This document shows positions 44,598-55,392 of a DNA stretch of 64,000 nucleotides, piece by piece. A program made the translations under genes and the position numbers. Origin of the DNA: Cycas panzhihuaensis (Eukaryota; Cycadophyta); NCBI GenBank assembly GCA_023213395.1, contig CM041465.1, forward strand, positions 98,649,741 to 98,713,740, read 5' to 3'. The notes below the pieces were generated by a model that saw only the letters and a list, made by a program, of their open reading frames with translations, searched no databases and was not told where the DNA came from. Within the stretch, counting starts at the first letter, position 1. Every line of letters begins with the position of its first letter.

Positions 44598-45600
44598 GAC
44601 AAAAGAATGGAGGTCTCGATAGAGAAAGTGTTGATAGGATCGATGGATAAAGAGGACTCAACGATGTGTATCAGTCATGGGGAAGGCTCAAGTGGCTATC
44701 AATGAAGGCCACGAAGGGTAGGAAGACCTAGAAATGAGGCTACTCGAGGGCGAAGAGGACTATCTTATGGATGGGAAAGAACTAGTGGTGAAAAGGCCCC
44801 TCTAGGGGTGCCAAAGGTCACTTAAGGAAATGAAATGCGGTCCCAGATAGGGGGGATGCTTCCTTTGGGAGCCCTAGAGGCACGAACAGGCACCAAAAAT
44901 AGGCTCAAGATGGTGAAATGAGCCAAATAAGTATAAACTCAAATATATACAGAGATGGCATATAAAACAAGGTAAAAGGGGCCTCGTAGGGCCAAAAGGG
45001 GGTGCTATAAATGCACCTAAAGGGTAAGGAGAAGAATAGGACTGTGGAGGTAAAATAGGAGATAGGCCCAAAAGGCAAAGGTAATTAGGAGAGAGAGATG
45101 GTTCCAAGGGCTATCGCAGCGAGGGAAATAGAAGAGGTACATGTCGGGGCCCCCGCTGATATAAGGAAAACTTGGAAAAAATAGAATTCATTTTCACGGG
45201 CTCACGATCAATTCAGAGCCCTTTTCCTTACGCAATGGAGCATCACTCAACTTCAGAGGCATGCAGAGAGAGATCAGACCATCAGATCAGGACACGGAGA
45301 TAACCAGCAAGACTGGGGAGACGAGATGGCTGTAGAGAGGCTAGATCCAGTGAGTGGATCGCCCTTTCCCTAACCCATCTTGCCATTTATATTTAATGAA
45401 TTTTTATTACTTTTCAGTATAATTTTTAGCCCCTTATAGGCAAATCAAGATCTCTTAGAGTCTGAATTAGACCCAGTGAGAGGGGGGACTAGGGCATTAG
45501 GTAGAACTAGTCCTAATTGGCCCAAGCATAGCCCACCCAGATTAAAAAATTTAAATTTTTGAGTGGAAAACCTCCCCTTCTATGGGGGTATGACTGGCCC
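44598..45600. other. Spacer between second RNase H and the antisense gene promoter (element C)
   Basis: No coding remnant recognised. Corresponds to 3661-4591 in A. Near the right end lies the G/C hairpin 45571-45590. Confidence 0.5.
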
Positions 45601-45648
45601 CACGGAGTTTAGCATGGTACCATAGAGTTTATCATAGTGCAGAGTCAG
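45571..45648 (+). promoter_or_regulatory. Putative promoter region of antisense gene (C): hairpin and GGTACC repeat
   Basis: CCTCCCCTTCTATGGGGGTA (45571-45590) can fold as a CCCC/GGGG stem. It is followed by units such as GTTTAGCATGGTACCATAGA (45607-45626) and TTATCATAGTGCAGAGTCAG, closely matching the LTR U3 units at 43109-43150. The distance to the antisense ATG (45818) is about 170-250 bases. A has the same order upstream of its antisense gene. Promoter role inferred. Confidence 0.5.
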
Positions 45649-45817
45649 ATAGGTTGAAAACACAAAGGATGGCCCAAAGAAGTGCCAAACCTCAACCAGT
45701 AAGGAGTGAGGGATAGTCTTGAAGGGAGGTAGGTAAGCAGAATGAGTTTTGACTAGTTTTAAGGGTATTTTACAGACAGTTATCACGGTGGACAACTGTG
45801 AGAACATCAGGGTGGCA

Positions 45818-47733
45818 ATGCTTAGTTTCATTGAGATGATGTCTCGCAGGGATAGGCAAGTGCTAGGAGATGTGGCCTACTAAAGGCCATCTGAACACCA
45901 TAGTATGTGTCTGATTAATACCTCCTAGTGGATATAGTCTTACACTAGGATCGATGGTAGAATGTATTCTACCTCCCCCAAGTGGGAGACGTCACATTCA
46001 TGCTAGGAGACATCAAAAGGATCTTGGGGGTATCGGTAGTAGGAGTGCCAGCATCGCTAGGGGCATTGCCTAGCAATAACACTGCACACAGGGAGGCAGC
46101 GACCTACTTCATAGGTTAAGACTGATAGAAGAGGAGAGGCATACCTGTACATAGTATTATTATATCACAGATTCCTCAGGTGAGGAAGTTGGTTATGTTA
46201 TGTATTTTATCCTAGATATCCTAGAAATAGAACTATAGGGACATACCCAGCAGATGGATAGATACAGTGAGGAGATGTGAGGCTAGGGAGAGGCTAGATT
46301 GGGCTACACTGATAGTGGTGAACTTGATCACCCAGTTGGATGCCATCAAGGTGGCTGGGAGAGGAGGATTGTCATATAGCACACTACTGTAGTGTTGGTT
46401 TTTTTATTATTTTGGGGTAGTGGCACCAACAGTAGGACCATATCCTATCTCAGCATAGGCTCCTATGGTCCACAAGTGGCATACTCAGTTATGTCTGATG
46501 CTCAATGGAGGTGACATCACTATACCTCCTCACAATGGCAGACTATACAGTAGACCCATATAGAGGGGTGAGGTGGGATAGTGATGACAAGGTAGGAGGA
46601 GGAGGAGGTGCCCCTGGTGATGGAGATGATGATGATGGAAATGATGGAGGTGATGGGGTCGACCCATTAGGAGAAGCAAGTGGAGAGGTGGTTCCATCAG
46701 GGATTGCAAGAGGAGAGGTAGGACCGTCAGGAACCGCAAGAGGAGAGGTGGGTTCTTAAGGGACTGCTGAGGGAGGTAGAGCACCCTAGACATCAGTCAA
46801 GAGGTTGAGGATAATGGGGAGAGCTCAGGTAATAACAGCATCAATGGAGGAGGGTAGAGATGCCCCACTAGGTCAAGCCATGGGTGAGGTGGTACTGGAG
46901 GAGGAGGAGGTACCAGCACCAAGGGGAGGACCCAAGGAGGATGTGATCATCTGAGTCAGAGGGTTGGCAATCCCAGCAGGTGAGATGCTACTTTTTCCTA
47001 TCGTATTTTGATCACTAGATATTTAGTTGTTTTATTTTATTTGATTTGGCTAGTTTGGTATACATATACAGATGTATATACTGACATGTGGTGTGTTGGA
47101 TTTCGTATGAGCAGTGGATATTGGGAGGTTGGTCACTGCGATAGTCTGGGAGATGTTCCCTTGGGCCTACATGAAGGGGAAACCTCTCATCTAAGAAGGA
47201 GAGGAGCCATGGTCAATAGGACCCATACGATAGCATTTACCTCATTGGTCAGGGCCAGAGACGTGTGGGTAGTAGAGTCCTAGGAGCACGAGGCACGAGT
47301 GGGACAACTACAGGGTGAGCTAGATGAGACAAAAGCAGAGAAGGATGCTCTACGAGACCAAGTCTAGGCACTAAAGGCTCAAGGAGGAGAAGGTGGCGAT
47401 GTGGAGAGTCACATCATGGTAGTGGTACTGGAGGAGAAGCTCCGACGGGTAGAGGAGATGCTGTGGAGGATGGAGGAGAGGCTTTGAGGAGTAGAGGGTA
47501 AGAGGGATCGTATCTAGGCACAATATGATCAGCTAGTGGATCAGGTGACATCAAGTTCATCACAGAGCAGGACACATACTCATATGGTGATGACGACCCC
47601 AAGGAGGCCTCAGGATGAGGGGAGTGAGGCAGAGAGCTCCCAGAGGTGTAGGAGGAGTCAGGGGGGCATGTGGTCCCTAAGAGAGGGATCATATAGACCA
47701 GGAGATGATACACCAAGAGCAGGAGAGTATTAA
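45818..47733 (+). pseudogene. Antisense, intron-containing gene of element C
   Basis: It runs opposite to the other C genes. From ATG 45818 (MLSFIEMMSRRDRQ) a frameshift leads to the mobile-domain-like part: YLLVDIVLH, NVFYLPQVGDVTFMLGDI, RILGVSVV and SLGALPSNN, then RDIPSRWIDTVRRCEARERL, ITQLDAIKVAGRGGLSYS. The acidic part follows (MADYTVDPYRGVRWDSDD, then DGDDDDGNDGGDG), with SGEVVPSG and RGEVGPSG repeats and KRLRI. After a phase-1 intron (46980-47114), exon 2 gives DIGRLVTAIVWEMFPW, TSLVRARDVWVVES, LQGELDETKAEKDALRDQV, LEEKLRRVEEMLWRMEERL and a Ser/Arg-rich tail ending RPGDDTPRAGEY, stop at 47733. Heptad-like charge pattern suggests a coiled coil. About 90 codons from 47536 onward are open. 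Unknown function; homologous to A over its whole length. Confidence 0.82.
46980..47114 (+). other. Phase-1 intron of the antisense gene, element C
   Basis: GTGAGATGC to ATGAGCAG, 135 bases, T-rich before the acceptor. It splits a codon after base one (G|TG). Same site as in A and B. Confidence 0.75.
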
Positions 47734-48489
47734 AGAGTAGGGGATGCCAGTTTTGATTTGGGAAAGCACTGAACCTCCAAGGAGTTACCATATATTACCA
47801 CATGATTGTACTTCTCCTTGCAAGGATTCTAACTTCCCGGAGATGATGTGCTATACCATTTGTATGATATGATACACTATGATTTTATGTATATAAATGG
47901 GGCCATTGGTACCCCATTTGATATATGTTGATACATGTGATGACACATGATATGGGTGATATTGTATTTGGTTTTATATGTATGTCTGTGTGTATATGTA
48001 TAAGGGTGTATGGGTGCATGAGGAGCTATAGATTATGATGTTTTAAGTTGAATGTTACATGATTTATATTAGAGGTTTGTTTGAGTTGCACACACTTCCT
48101 TTCATGTGGAGCCATGTTCTTAACAAGCACACACATGATCACCATAAGTATCAGTGATAGATATGTGGGGCTAGGACATAGTGAGGTATACATGTCCACG
48201 TAGGAGCATAGTAGAATATGCAAAGGAAGCATCAATGAGATAGAGAGTAATGATATTCGAATATGCCATCCTAGTTGGGGAAGTATTTCTAGGCTCAGGA
48301 GAAACAGTGACAACACACCCAACTAGGAGGACAGGGCCCCGAAAGAAAGGGGGATAGGGGTTCCATGGGAGGAACCTGAAAGAAGTGAGAAGGCCACCCT
48401 GAACTGTCATCCCACTCGTGACTAGGGGGAATAGAGACGTAACTAGGGTGGTAGTTTAGGCTCATTTCAAAGCATAAGGAGAAAAGTAC
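47734..48489. other. Spacer between antisense gene end and integrase end (element C)
   Basis: No domain recognised. The GTTTAGGCTCATTTC stretch (48446-48460) is the conserved block that follows the integrase stop in A and B. Confidence 0.55.
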
Positions 48490-49790
48490 TTACACGTAAA
48501 ATTTCTTTAGGAATTTTCCATTAATGGCCTTCCCAAATTCAAGACCTTCTAGGGTGGCAATCCTATAGGCACCATTTCTAAGGCTCTCAAAAATGATGAA
48601 GGGGCTAACCCATTTGGGTCTGAACTTGGTCAAGTGGTCATGGAGATATTCCAGTTTGAGGACTTGGTTCCCATGATGTAAAGGGTGGGAATGAAGGTGT
48701 TTGTCATATGTCCTTTTTGCCCTAGCCTTGGAAGCGAGGTTCACTTGGTAGGCAGTCAAGCATTTCTCGTCTAAGGCCTCAAGGTCTAAGAGGCAAGCCT
48801 AATAGATAGACTCCTCATCGATAAGACCTCAAAGAGAGACTCGTAAGGAGGGAATCTCCACTTCCAATGGGAGAATAGCCTATGTTCTATAGACTAGGGA
48901 GAAAAGGGTCATTCCTATAGTCGTACAGATAGACGTGCAATACACCCATAGAGCAGAAGGGAGCTGAAGATGTCAATCTCTTTGAAATTGGGCTATGATT
49001 TTCTTTAAAATAATTATAAAGGTTTTGTTTAATGATTCGACGTAGCCATTGGCCTAGGGGTAATAAGGGGAGGAAGTTTTGTGAGAAATTTTGAATTTCT
49101 CATAAAGTTCATCCATCTCCTTATTACAGGAAGGAGTCCTATTGTTTGTGATTAAGACATCGAAAACTCCAAAGTGGCAGATGATATGCTGGTAGATGAA
49201 GGTGGCTATCATCTTACTAGAAATAGTGATCAAAAGAACGACTTCCACCTATTTAGTGAAGTACTCTAAAGCAGTCAAGATAAACTTATGCTACAACAAA
49301 AAGAATGGGGATATGGCTCCAATAAGGTCTAACCCCCACTAGGAGAAGGGCCATGGAGATATAATGGGATGGAGGGCCTTAAAAAGCAAGTGAGTGATGT
49401 TGGCATACTTTAACATCACTGACATCTCAAGGCACAAGCATGGGTATCCTTAAAGAGGGACGACTAGTAATACCCTATATAGAGGATCCTTTGGGCCATG
49501 GATTAGCCTCCAAAGTGGCCCTGACAAATGTTGTTATGATATTCACAGAGTATTTGGTTTGCTTTGTTAGGTTTGACGTAGTAAAGAAGGATCCTATCAA
49601 AGGATCTCTTTTATAATACTTCATCCATAAGGAGGTACTGCCTGGCAGTAGCCTGAATACGTGACCTAACTTTGTTGCTAGCTTTGGGGTGATATTACTG
49701 CCAGGTGAGGTATTGTATAATATCTCCATACCACTCATTATCATTAAGCAGATGGGGAGGAGAATCCTAAATGGATAAGATAGGCTCATC
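48490..49790 (-). pseudogene. Integrase of element C
   Basis: On the minus strand: NDNEWYGDIIQYLTWQ, KRSFDRILLYYVKPNKANQIL, CEYHNNICQGHFGG (zinc-binding start), then a frame-shifted finger end, WGLDLIGAISP (Asp 1), ITNNRTPSCNKEMDEL (second Asp now Asn), ANGYVESLNK (Glu kept), and the open C-terminus 48759-48490 with DKHLHSHPLHHG, VLKLEYLHDHL, EGLEFGKAINGKF, ending FLKKFYV. Several stops and at least two frame changes. Closely matched by A (1-882) and B (22820-24137). Confidence 0.9.
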
Positions 49791-49959
49791 AGGGAGAGAA
49801 TCGTCAATGGAAACGTCAGAAGGGTTCAGGATAGTAATGTCGATGAGTTGCTCAGCCACCACCATCCCCTTCTTTAACTTCTTGTTAACGATTTGGAGGT
49901 CAGATTCCTGAAGGAGGATAGCCCATTTGCCAGTCCTACCTATTAAGTTGGGTCGAGTG

Positions 49960-51100
49960 AGTAAATATCATAGGGGATCAGCTTGGATGATCACTTGAGT
50001 GGTATTCCTAAGCAAATAGTGCCTGAACTTCTTGGTTGCATATACTAAGGAGAGACACTCCTTCTCAGTGAGAGAATAGTTAAGTTCATCAGCCACGAGA
50101 GTGCGACTGATAAAGTAGATAGCCCTTTCGGTTCCAGAATCATCCTCCTGAGCTAACATAGCACCTAAGGACTCATCAGTAGCTAAGGTATAAAGAATGA
50201 ACAACCTGTTAAAGAAAAGGGGTACCAAAGTCGGGGCAGAAGCGAGGGCTTCCTTGAGTTCTTCGAAGGCTTTTTGGGCCTTTGAAGACCAAATGAACGG
50301 GGCTCCCTTCTTTAATAGGTTGGTAACAGGTTTGTCATTTATAGCAAAATTTGCTAAGAAATGCCTAAGGAATCTAAGCCTACCTATAAATGACTTGATC
50401 TGCCATTGAGTTTTAGGAGGCAGTATGTCAAGGATGGCCTTGACTTTATCAGGGTCAATTTGGATCCCTTGTTTTGACACAAGGAAACAAAGGAGTTTAT
50501 TAGCTATCATAGCGAACATACATTTAAGCAGATTGAGGCTCATATGGTATTTACAACATCATGCAAAGATGGCCCATAAATCGGAAGGATGATGGGCTCT
50601 AATGCATGAGAGACCTATCATATCGTCCATGAAGACCTCCAAAGATTTATTGATAAGGTCATGAAAAATGAACTGCATTTCCCTTTAATAGGTAGCGCCT
50701 GCATTCTTTAATCCAAAGGGCATCGCCTTATAGGTGAAGGTGCCCCATAAGATAATGAAGGCCATCTTATGATGATCTTTGGGAGAAATCTAAATTTGGT
50801 TGTAGCCAGAGAAACTGTCCATTAAGGACATGACTTTAAAACTAGCGGTTTAATCAATGATTTGATCGATAAAGGGAAGTAGGAAGTTGTCCTTGGGACA
50901 TGCATTATTTATATCTTAGAAATCAACATATATCTAAATTATCTCATTCTTTTTTACAATGGGGATAATATTGGACACCCACTTTGGGGTAGTCGATGGA
51001 AGTGATTAACCCTACGTTTAAGAGTTTCTCAACTTCCATCTTGACAATAGCTGAAAGCTTGGGGGAAGAGGGCACTGCTTTTGATGCACGGGGTGAGTGC
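49960..51100 (-). pseudogene. RT and first RNase H of element C
   Basis: RT begins around KMEVEKLLNVGLIT, with the catalytic EVFMDDMIGLSC (about 50620), FxxMPFGLKNAGATY, and FLVSKQGIQIDPDKVKAI, typical of Tat RT. Gypsy RNase H follows: PFIWSSKAQKAFEELKEAL, YTLATDESLGAMLAQEDD, YFISRTLVADELNYS, KKFRHYLLRNTTQVIIQADP. The RNase H half is open for 191 codons (50543-49968). RT has a frameshift near 51000 and several stops. B has lost this whole block. Copies RNA to DNA in cytoplasmic particles in active relatives. Confidence 0.93.
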
Positions 51101-52430
51101 CCGGGATAGTAGTGAGGCTATGGGTAATGATCGAAGGGTCTATCCCCTTCATATCAGAATAGTCCCATTTTAAAACGTCTTGAAACTCTTGGAACAGAAG
51201 GGTATACTCCCTTATTTTATCAGGAGATCATTCTGCTTCCACCTTAATGACTTTACTTGGGGCAAGGACTATGTCCTAGGTTACCCACATGCACATGGCA
51301 TTCCCCTACTCAAAGCAAATGGGGGCTTAGTTAATGAGGAAGGGGCAAATTAGGAGACAAAATTGGGTTAGCGAGGGAAGACCCAATAGCTAGGACCTTC
51401 TAGTGACCAAGCTTATGATGACCAGAAGGAAGATTGGGTATGAAGCCTGCCAAATACTCAAGCAAAGCTTCATCCTCTTTGAAGTACTCCACCCCATAGA
51501 TGACCACACTTCGAGAATACAAAGAAAGAGGGGAAATAGAAGCAGTGAGACTATAGTAGTTGACATACCCAAAGGACTCTGCAGAAGAGTTAGAAAGAGG
51601 TCCCTTATGAGGGACAATAGGAGGCTCTTAAACTTCACTGCCAATGGGGGACGATGAAGGGAAAGACTCAAGGATTGCCTAATCAACAAGAGCAATGACA
51701 TGCGACACAAGAGAATAGTTAGTTTCTTCTACTATGGGGAATCCAGATCAAGACCTGGAATGAAGGAGGTGCCCCCTACTCATGCCAAGGAGGGAGATAA
51801 GGTGAGGGAAATCCTCATCCTCACCATTGGACTCATTGTCGCTAAGTATGGCAAAGTACCCATAGCTTTCAACACCAATAGAGACAAAGCATGTGAGGTT
51901 GGAAGAAGGAAATGAAGGGTCTTCTTCCAAAGGGGATGGATTAGGCATGCCTATGGAGCAAGCAGAGGCATGGGTAGAGGGGTCCTTATCACCCTTTACT
52001 TGGCCATGAATCGCTTGACGAGATTAGTGTAGTTGCTTAGTGGGAGGAGGCTCCCAAGAGACAATCTTCATTCACCCCTCATGGACGAATTTAAGCTATC
52101 CCCATCGAGATGAGCACATGACTCCTATCTGCTTAAGCCATAGGCATCCTAACAGAAGATTGCAGTCAACATTGACATCAAGGACTATAATATTAGTGAG
52201 GATAGTCTTGTCCTCAAGAGTAAAAGGGATGGACACCAATCCCAAGGGTGTCTTTTTGCTACCATCGTAGCCTTGACATCGCTATAGAACCGGCTCCAAG
52301 GCTAATCTGCTAAGATCTTGCATGACATACAAGGGCATGGCATTAACAAAAGAACTAATTATTAACAACAATTCTCTGTAAAGTATAATCAAGACTATCA
52401 ATGGTTATGGTGAAAGGGAAGTTTCACTGG
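51101..52430 (-). pseudogene. Protease and protease-RT linker of element C
   Basis: It starts with FPFTITIDSLDYTLQRIVV, then a damaged catalytic stretch (about 52360) where B keeps VVDNDSF. Next come a GYDGSK-like segment, KDTLGIGVHPF and LTNIIVLDVNVDCNLLLG (about 52180), then the linker with GVESYGYFAILSDNESNGED and VIYGVEYFKEDEALLEY. Several frameshifts and stops. Confidence 0.75.
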
Positions 52431-55138
52431 TGCTCCCTTTCACTAGTAGGAGGAAGATCCTTAAGATCAAAAGAAATGATAGGTTTAAAACTTGAGGCAA
52501 CACCCAAGACATGAATAGATGCATCACCTAATCTTAAGGCTTCCAGAAGAAGCATGTGTTGTTTGGGGAAGCTCCTCAAAACCTCCATTATGGACATTCT
52601 AGTGGCCACAATATGAAGCTCATCGACGATGAAGAAAGGATTTCCCTTCATCATGGGTTGGGGAAGAGCCCTTCAAAAGTCATAACGACTAAGGCACATA
52701 GGAATAGTCTTGGGGAGTGCTGGGACTTCTGAGAGAGAGGTTTTTGGAAGGGGGTCTAGGTGAGGTGTAGATGAAGAGGCAGTGTTTGCCTCTTTGACTA
52801 CTTGAGATCAGGTTAAAGCATACAATGGAGTAGTCTCAAGCACTTGAATGACCTTCTTTCCCTTGTTCTGGGATCACAAAGGTGAAGGAGTATGATAGTT
52901 AGGGGAACCCAAGGAAGAGGATGATTTCCTTGTATCCTTCCCCTTGGATTGTGAAGGATGAGGCTTTAGGGATCTTCCTCGGTTCCTATTATTCTTTTGT
53001 TGGTGATTATGATCACGTTCCCCATGTTTGAGGAAGGGATCTCTATGGACAAGCTAGTTTAAGTTAGGCCTAGACACCTATTTAGGGGAAGAGTCACGTT
53101 GCGGGGCAGATCTAGGATGTTGGGCCTGGCACTATCAATCTTCATGGAAGTATTCTCCATAGATGGAGCACCACTTCTTTTCAAATGAGGAATCAGACTT
53201 CCTCACTTGAGAAGGCTAGGTGTTGTCACCCTTAGAAGGAGAAGCTTGGGAAGCCTGGTGGACTAGCTTATGCAATGTGGGAGATGAAGGAGCTTGGAGC
53301 TTGAGCTCCTTCATAGTACATTCTAATGAGTGTATGGCTGAAGTGAGAGGATCTAGGGTCTTCTTGGTAGGATGAGAAGAGGACCTAGTAGGTTGTTAGG
53401 TTTTGGTTTATCAAGATGATGGAGGTGCCTCACGTCATTGTGAGGGCTTTAGAGGCTTCTCGAGTCCAACCTGGATCTCAATTGCCTCAAGTGCCAAGCA
53501 CTTCGCTATGTCAGAGTCACACATAGTTACCCCCATCTTGAGGACTTCTATATGGACTTCTGGGTGAAGGGCATTGACAAAGAGATCCCTCTTCAACTCC
53601 TCAGGAAGATTCACCTTGGTGGAATGAAGAAGGTCATGAAAACGTCTCATAAAGTCATGGTTCATTTCATTGTGACCTTGTTTAAGAGAAAAGAGGGATT
53701 TCATCCCACTCTCGAATAGACGAGCTACGTCAAAGTAGTTGATAAATTCATCCACAAGCTGCTGAAATAAAAAAATAAAATATGCAGGTAGGCAATAAAA
53801 CCACTTGAGGGCATCGCCTTGAAGAGATCGTGGGAAAAGTTTTATAAGAATGTGGTTATAGGCCTAGTAGTCGATGCATGCCATAAAAAGGCTACAGATA
53901 TGCTCCATTGGATTCTGCGATGAAGTCCCATCAAATTTAGGGACTTCAGGAGGGTGAGGTGGTAAGTTAGTTCTTAACGCCTTAATAGATAGGGGCATCG
54001 ACCTATAGTCCATAAAGGTTCCTACCCTTAACTGGACCATAGCATCAACAGAAGCTGGAAAAGATGGTGGGCAGGGTTTCCTGAATCCTCCCTGAAGGGT
54101 TTGGTTCGAAAGAGGATGCTTTCCTCCCATCATTTGGTGAGGGCCCATGAATCCCACATTTGAAGAAGCATGCATAAGAGTGGATGGGTGTGATGGACCC
54201 ATTCCTCCTAGAGGGAACGCCCCTTATTATAAAGGAGCTTGAGGAAAAATACCTTAGGAGGGGGTTGGCCCTCCTTGGAAAGGTGCAATGTGAGTTTTCA
54301 TATAGGATGGTAGAAAGGAGGGATGAGGGACTAGATTCTACCCATATGGGCCACCTGTGGTTGGCGCAACCCTATAAGGATGCAAAGGGTCCACTCCATA
54401 AGCAAGAAGGAAGTTCCCTTTACCATGCCCTCATAGTTGAGTGGTGTAACTGGGAGGTACGTAGAGAGAAGAGTCTCTAGGTTGGTGTTGAGAGTGTGTA
54501 GGGGCGGGCCCTGCATGACTACAGGTAGAGGGGACACGTGGGTCCTCTAAGTCTAGTAAGCGGTGGATAGATGATGGTCAGAGGAGGACTAGTTATTTAA
54601 CTAGACCGGGGCATGCTCAACCTAAGTTGGGAAGAAGACATGCCCTGGGTGGTTCCTAAGGAGTATATACTATAGGGAGAAGACCATGAGGTAAGAGGTA
54701 GGCTCATCGTAGGTAAAGAAGTAAGATGGGATAAGTGGGCAAGTGAGACATAGAAGAAGGAAGCACAATGCTTCACAAGACATTCTCGAACCACTTAGGG
54801 TGTGGTTGGAGACAAGTAGCTTGGAAACATTGGCTTAAAGCTTCTACTACATCGGTGGGTGGGGTGTCCACTTGATCCTAATAGGTGGAAGGAACCTTGT
54901 ATGAAGTAAGCTTCATAGGACGATTCTTATGAGAATCACCATGGTGGTGGTGAAACTCTAAAGGAGATGAAGGCTCTACTTCATGAGTAGAGGAATGGTG
55001 AGATTGCAGGTGTTGTTGGTCACCTAGATAAAAGATGGGATCTTCACTTCCTTGGGTGGACCCTTGGAAGGAATTACAAAGCTCAAGGGAATCAGACACA
55101 TAATCATGGTATATCTAATCTAAAAGAGATCCCTCCAT
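52431..55138 (-). pseudogene. Gag and gag-protease linker of element C
   Basis: From ATG 55138 (MEGSLLD, also the start in B) one frame persists to about 52424. N-terminal part: DPIFYLGDQQHL, a His-rich EFHHHHGDSH stretch, then PPTDVVEALSQCFQ. Capsid-like part (54010-53435): VPKFDGTSSQNPMEHI, GDALKWFY, LVDEFINYFDVARLFESGMK, NHDFMRRFHDLLHSTK, ELKRDLFVNALHPEVHIEV. A basic, Ser/Lys-rich linker follows (53200-52800), ending in NPFFIVDELHIVATR and SEREH. Damaged by stops, but without obvious net frameshift over 2.7 kb. The Gag would assemble particles and bind RNA. Confidence 0.87.
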
Positions 55139-55392
55139 AATCGAGTCAGGATCTGATGTAGGAAGGGAGTGATATGAGGGTTCTTCTAACAATAAAGGTA
55201 GACCTCATAAGCGAAGTGAGAATCATCGCATGCAAGTTCTGGATATGGGTTGGAAAAAGATAGATATAAGGTAGTGTGCACATTGGGGGCTACCCAACAA
55301 AACCAAAAGGGAAAGCTACCAAGAGGTAGTAGCACTAATAGGAAGGGGGAAAGAACGATTCCCCTACTAGTAGGTCCCAGTATGGTCACCAG
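55139..55392 (-). promoter_or_regulatory. Primer binding site and leader of element C
   Basis: On the minus strand, one base after the LTR end (CAATTCCA), the sequence reads TGGTGACCATACTGGGACC (55391-55373). B has the same at 12459. It resembles the tRNA-Arg-type primer site of Tat/Ogre elements with a few changed bases. The leader to the ATG is about 250 bases. Confidence 0.72.

Noticed and set aside
46530-46793. His/Leu-rich open frame on the minus strand in C
   Set aside because: Same reason: complement of the Asp/Gly-rich antisense exon.
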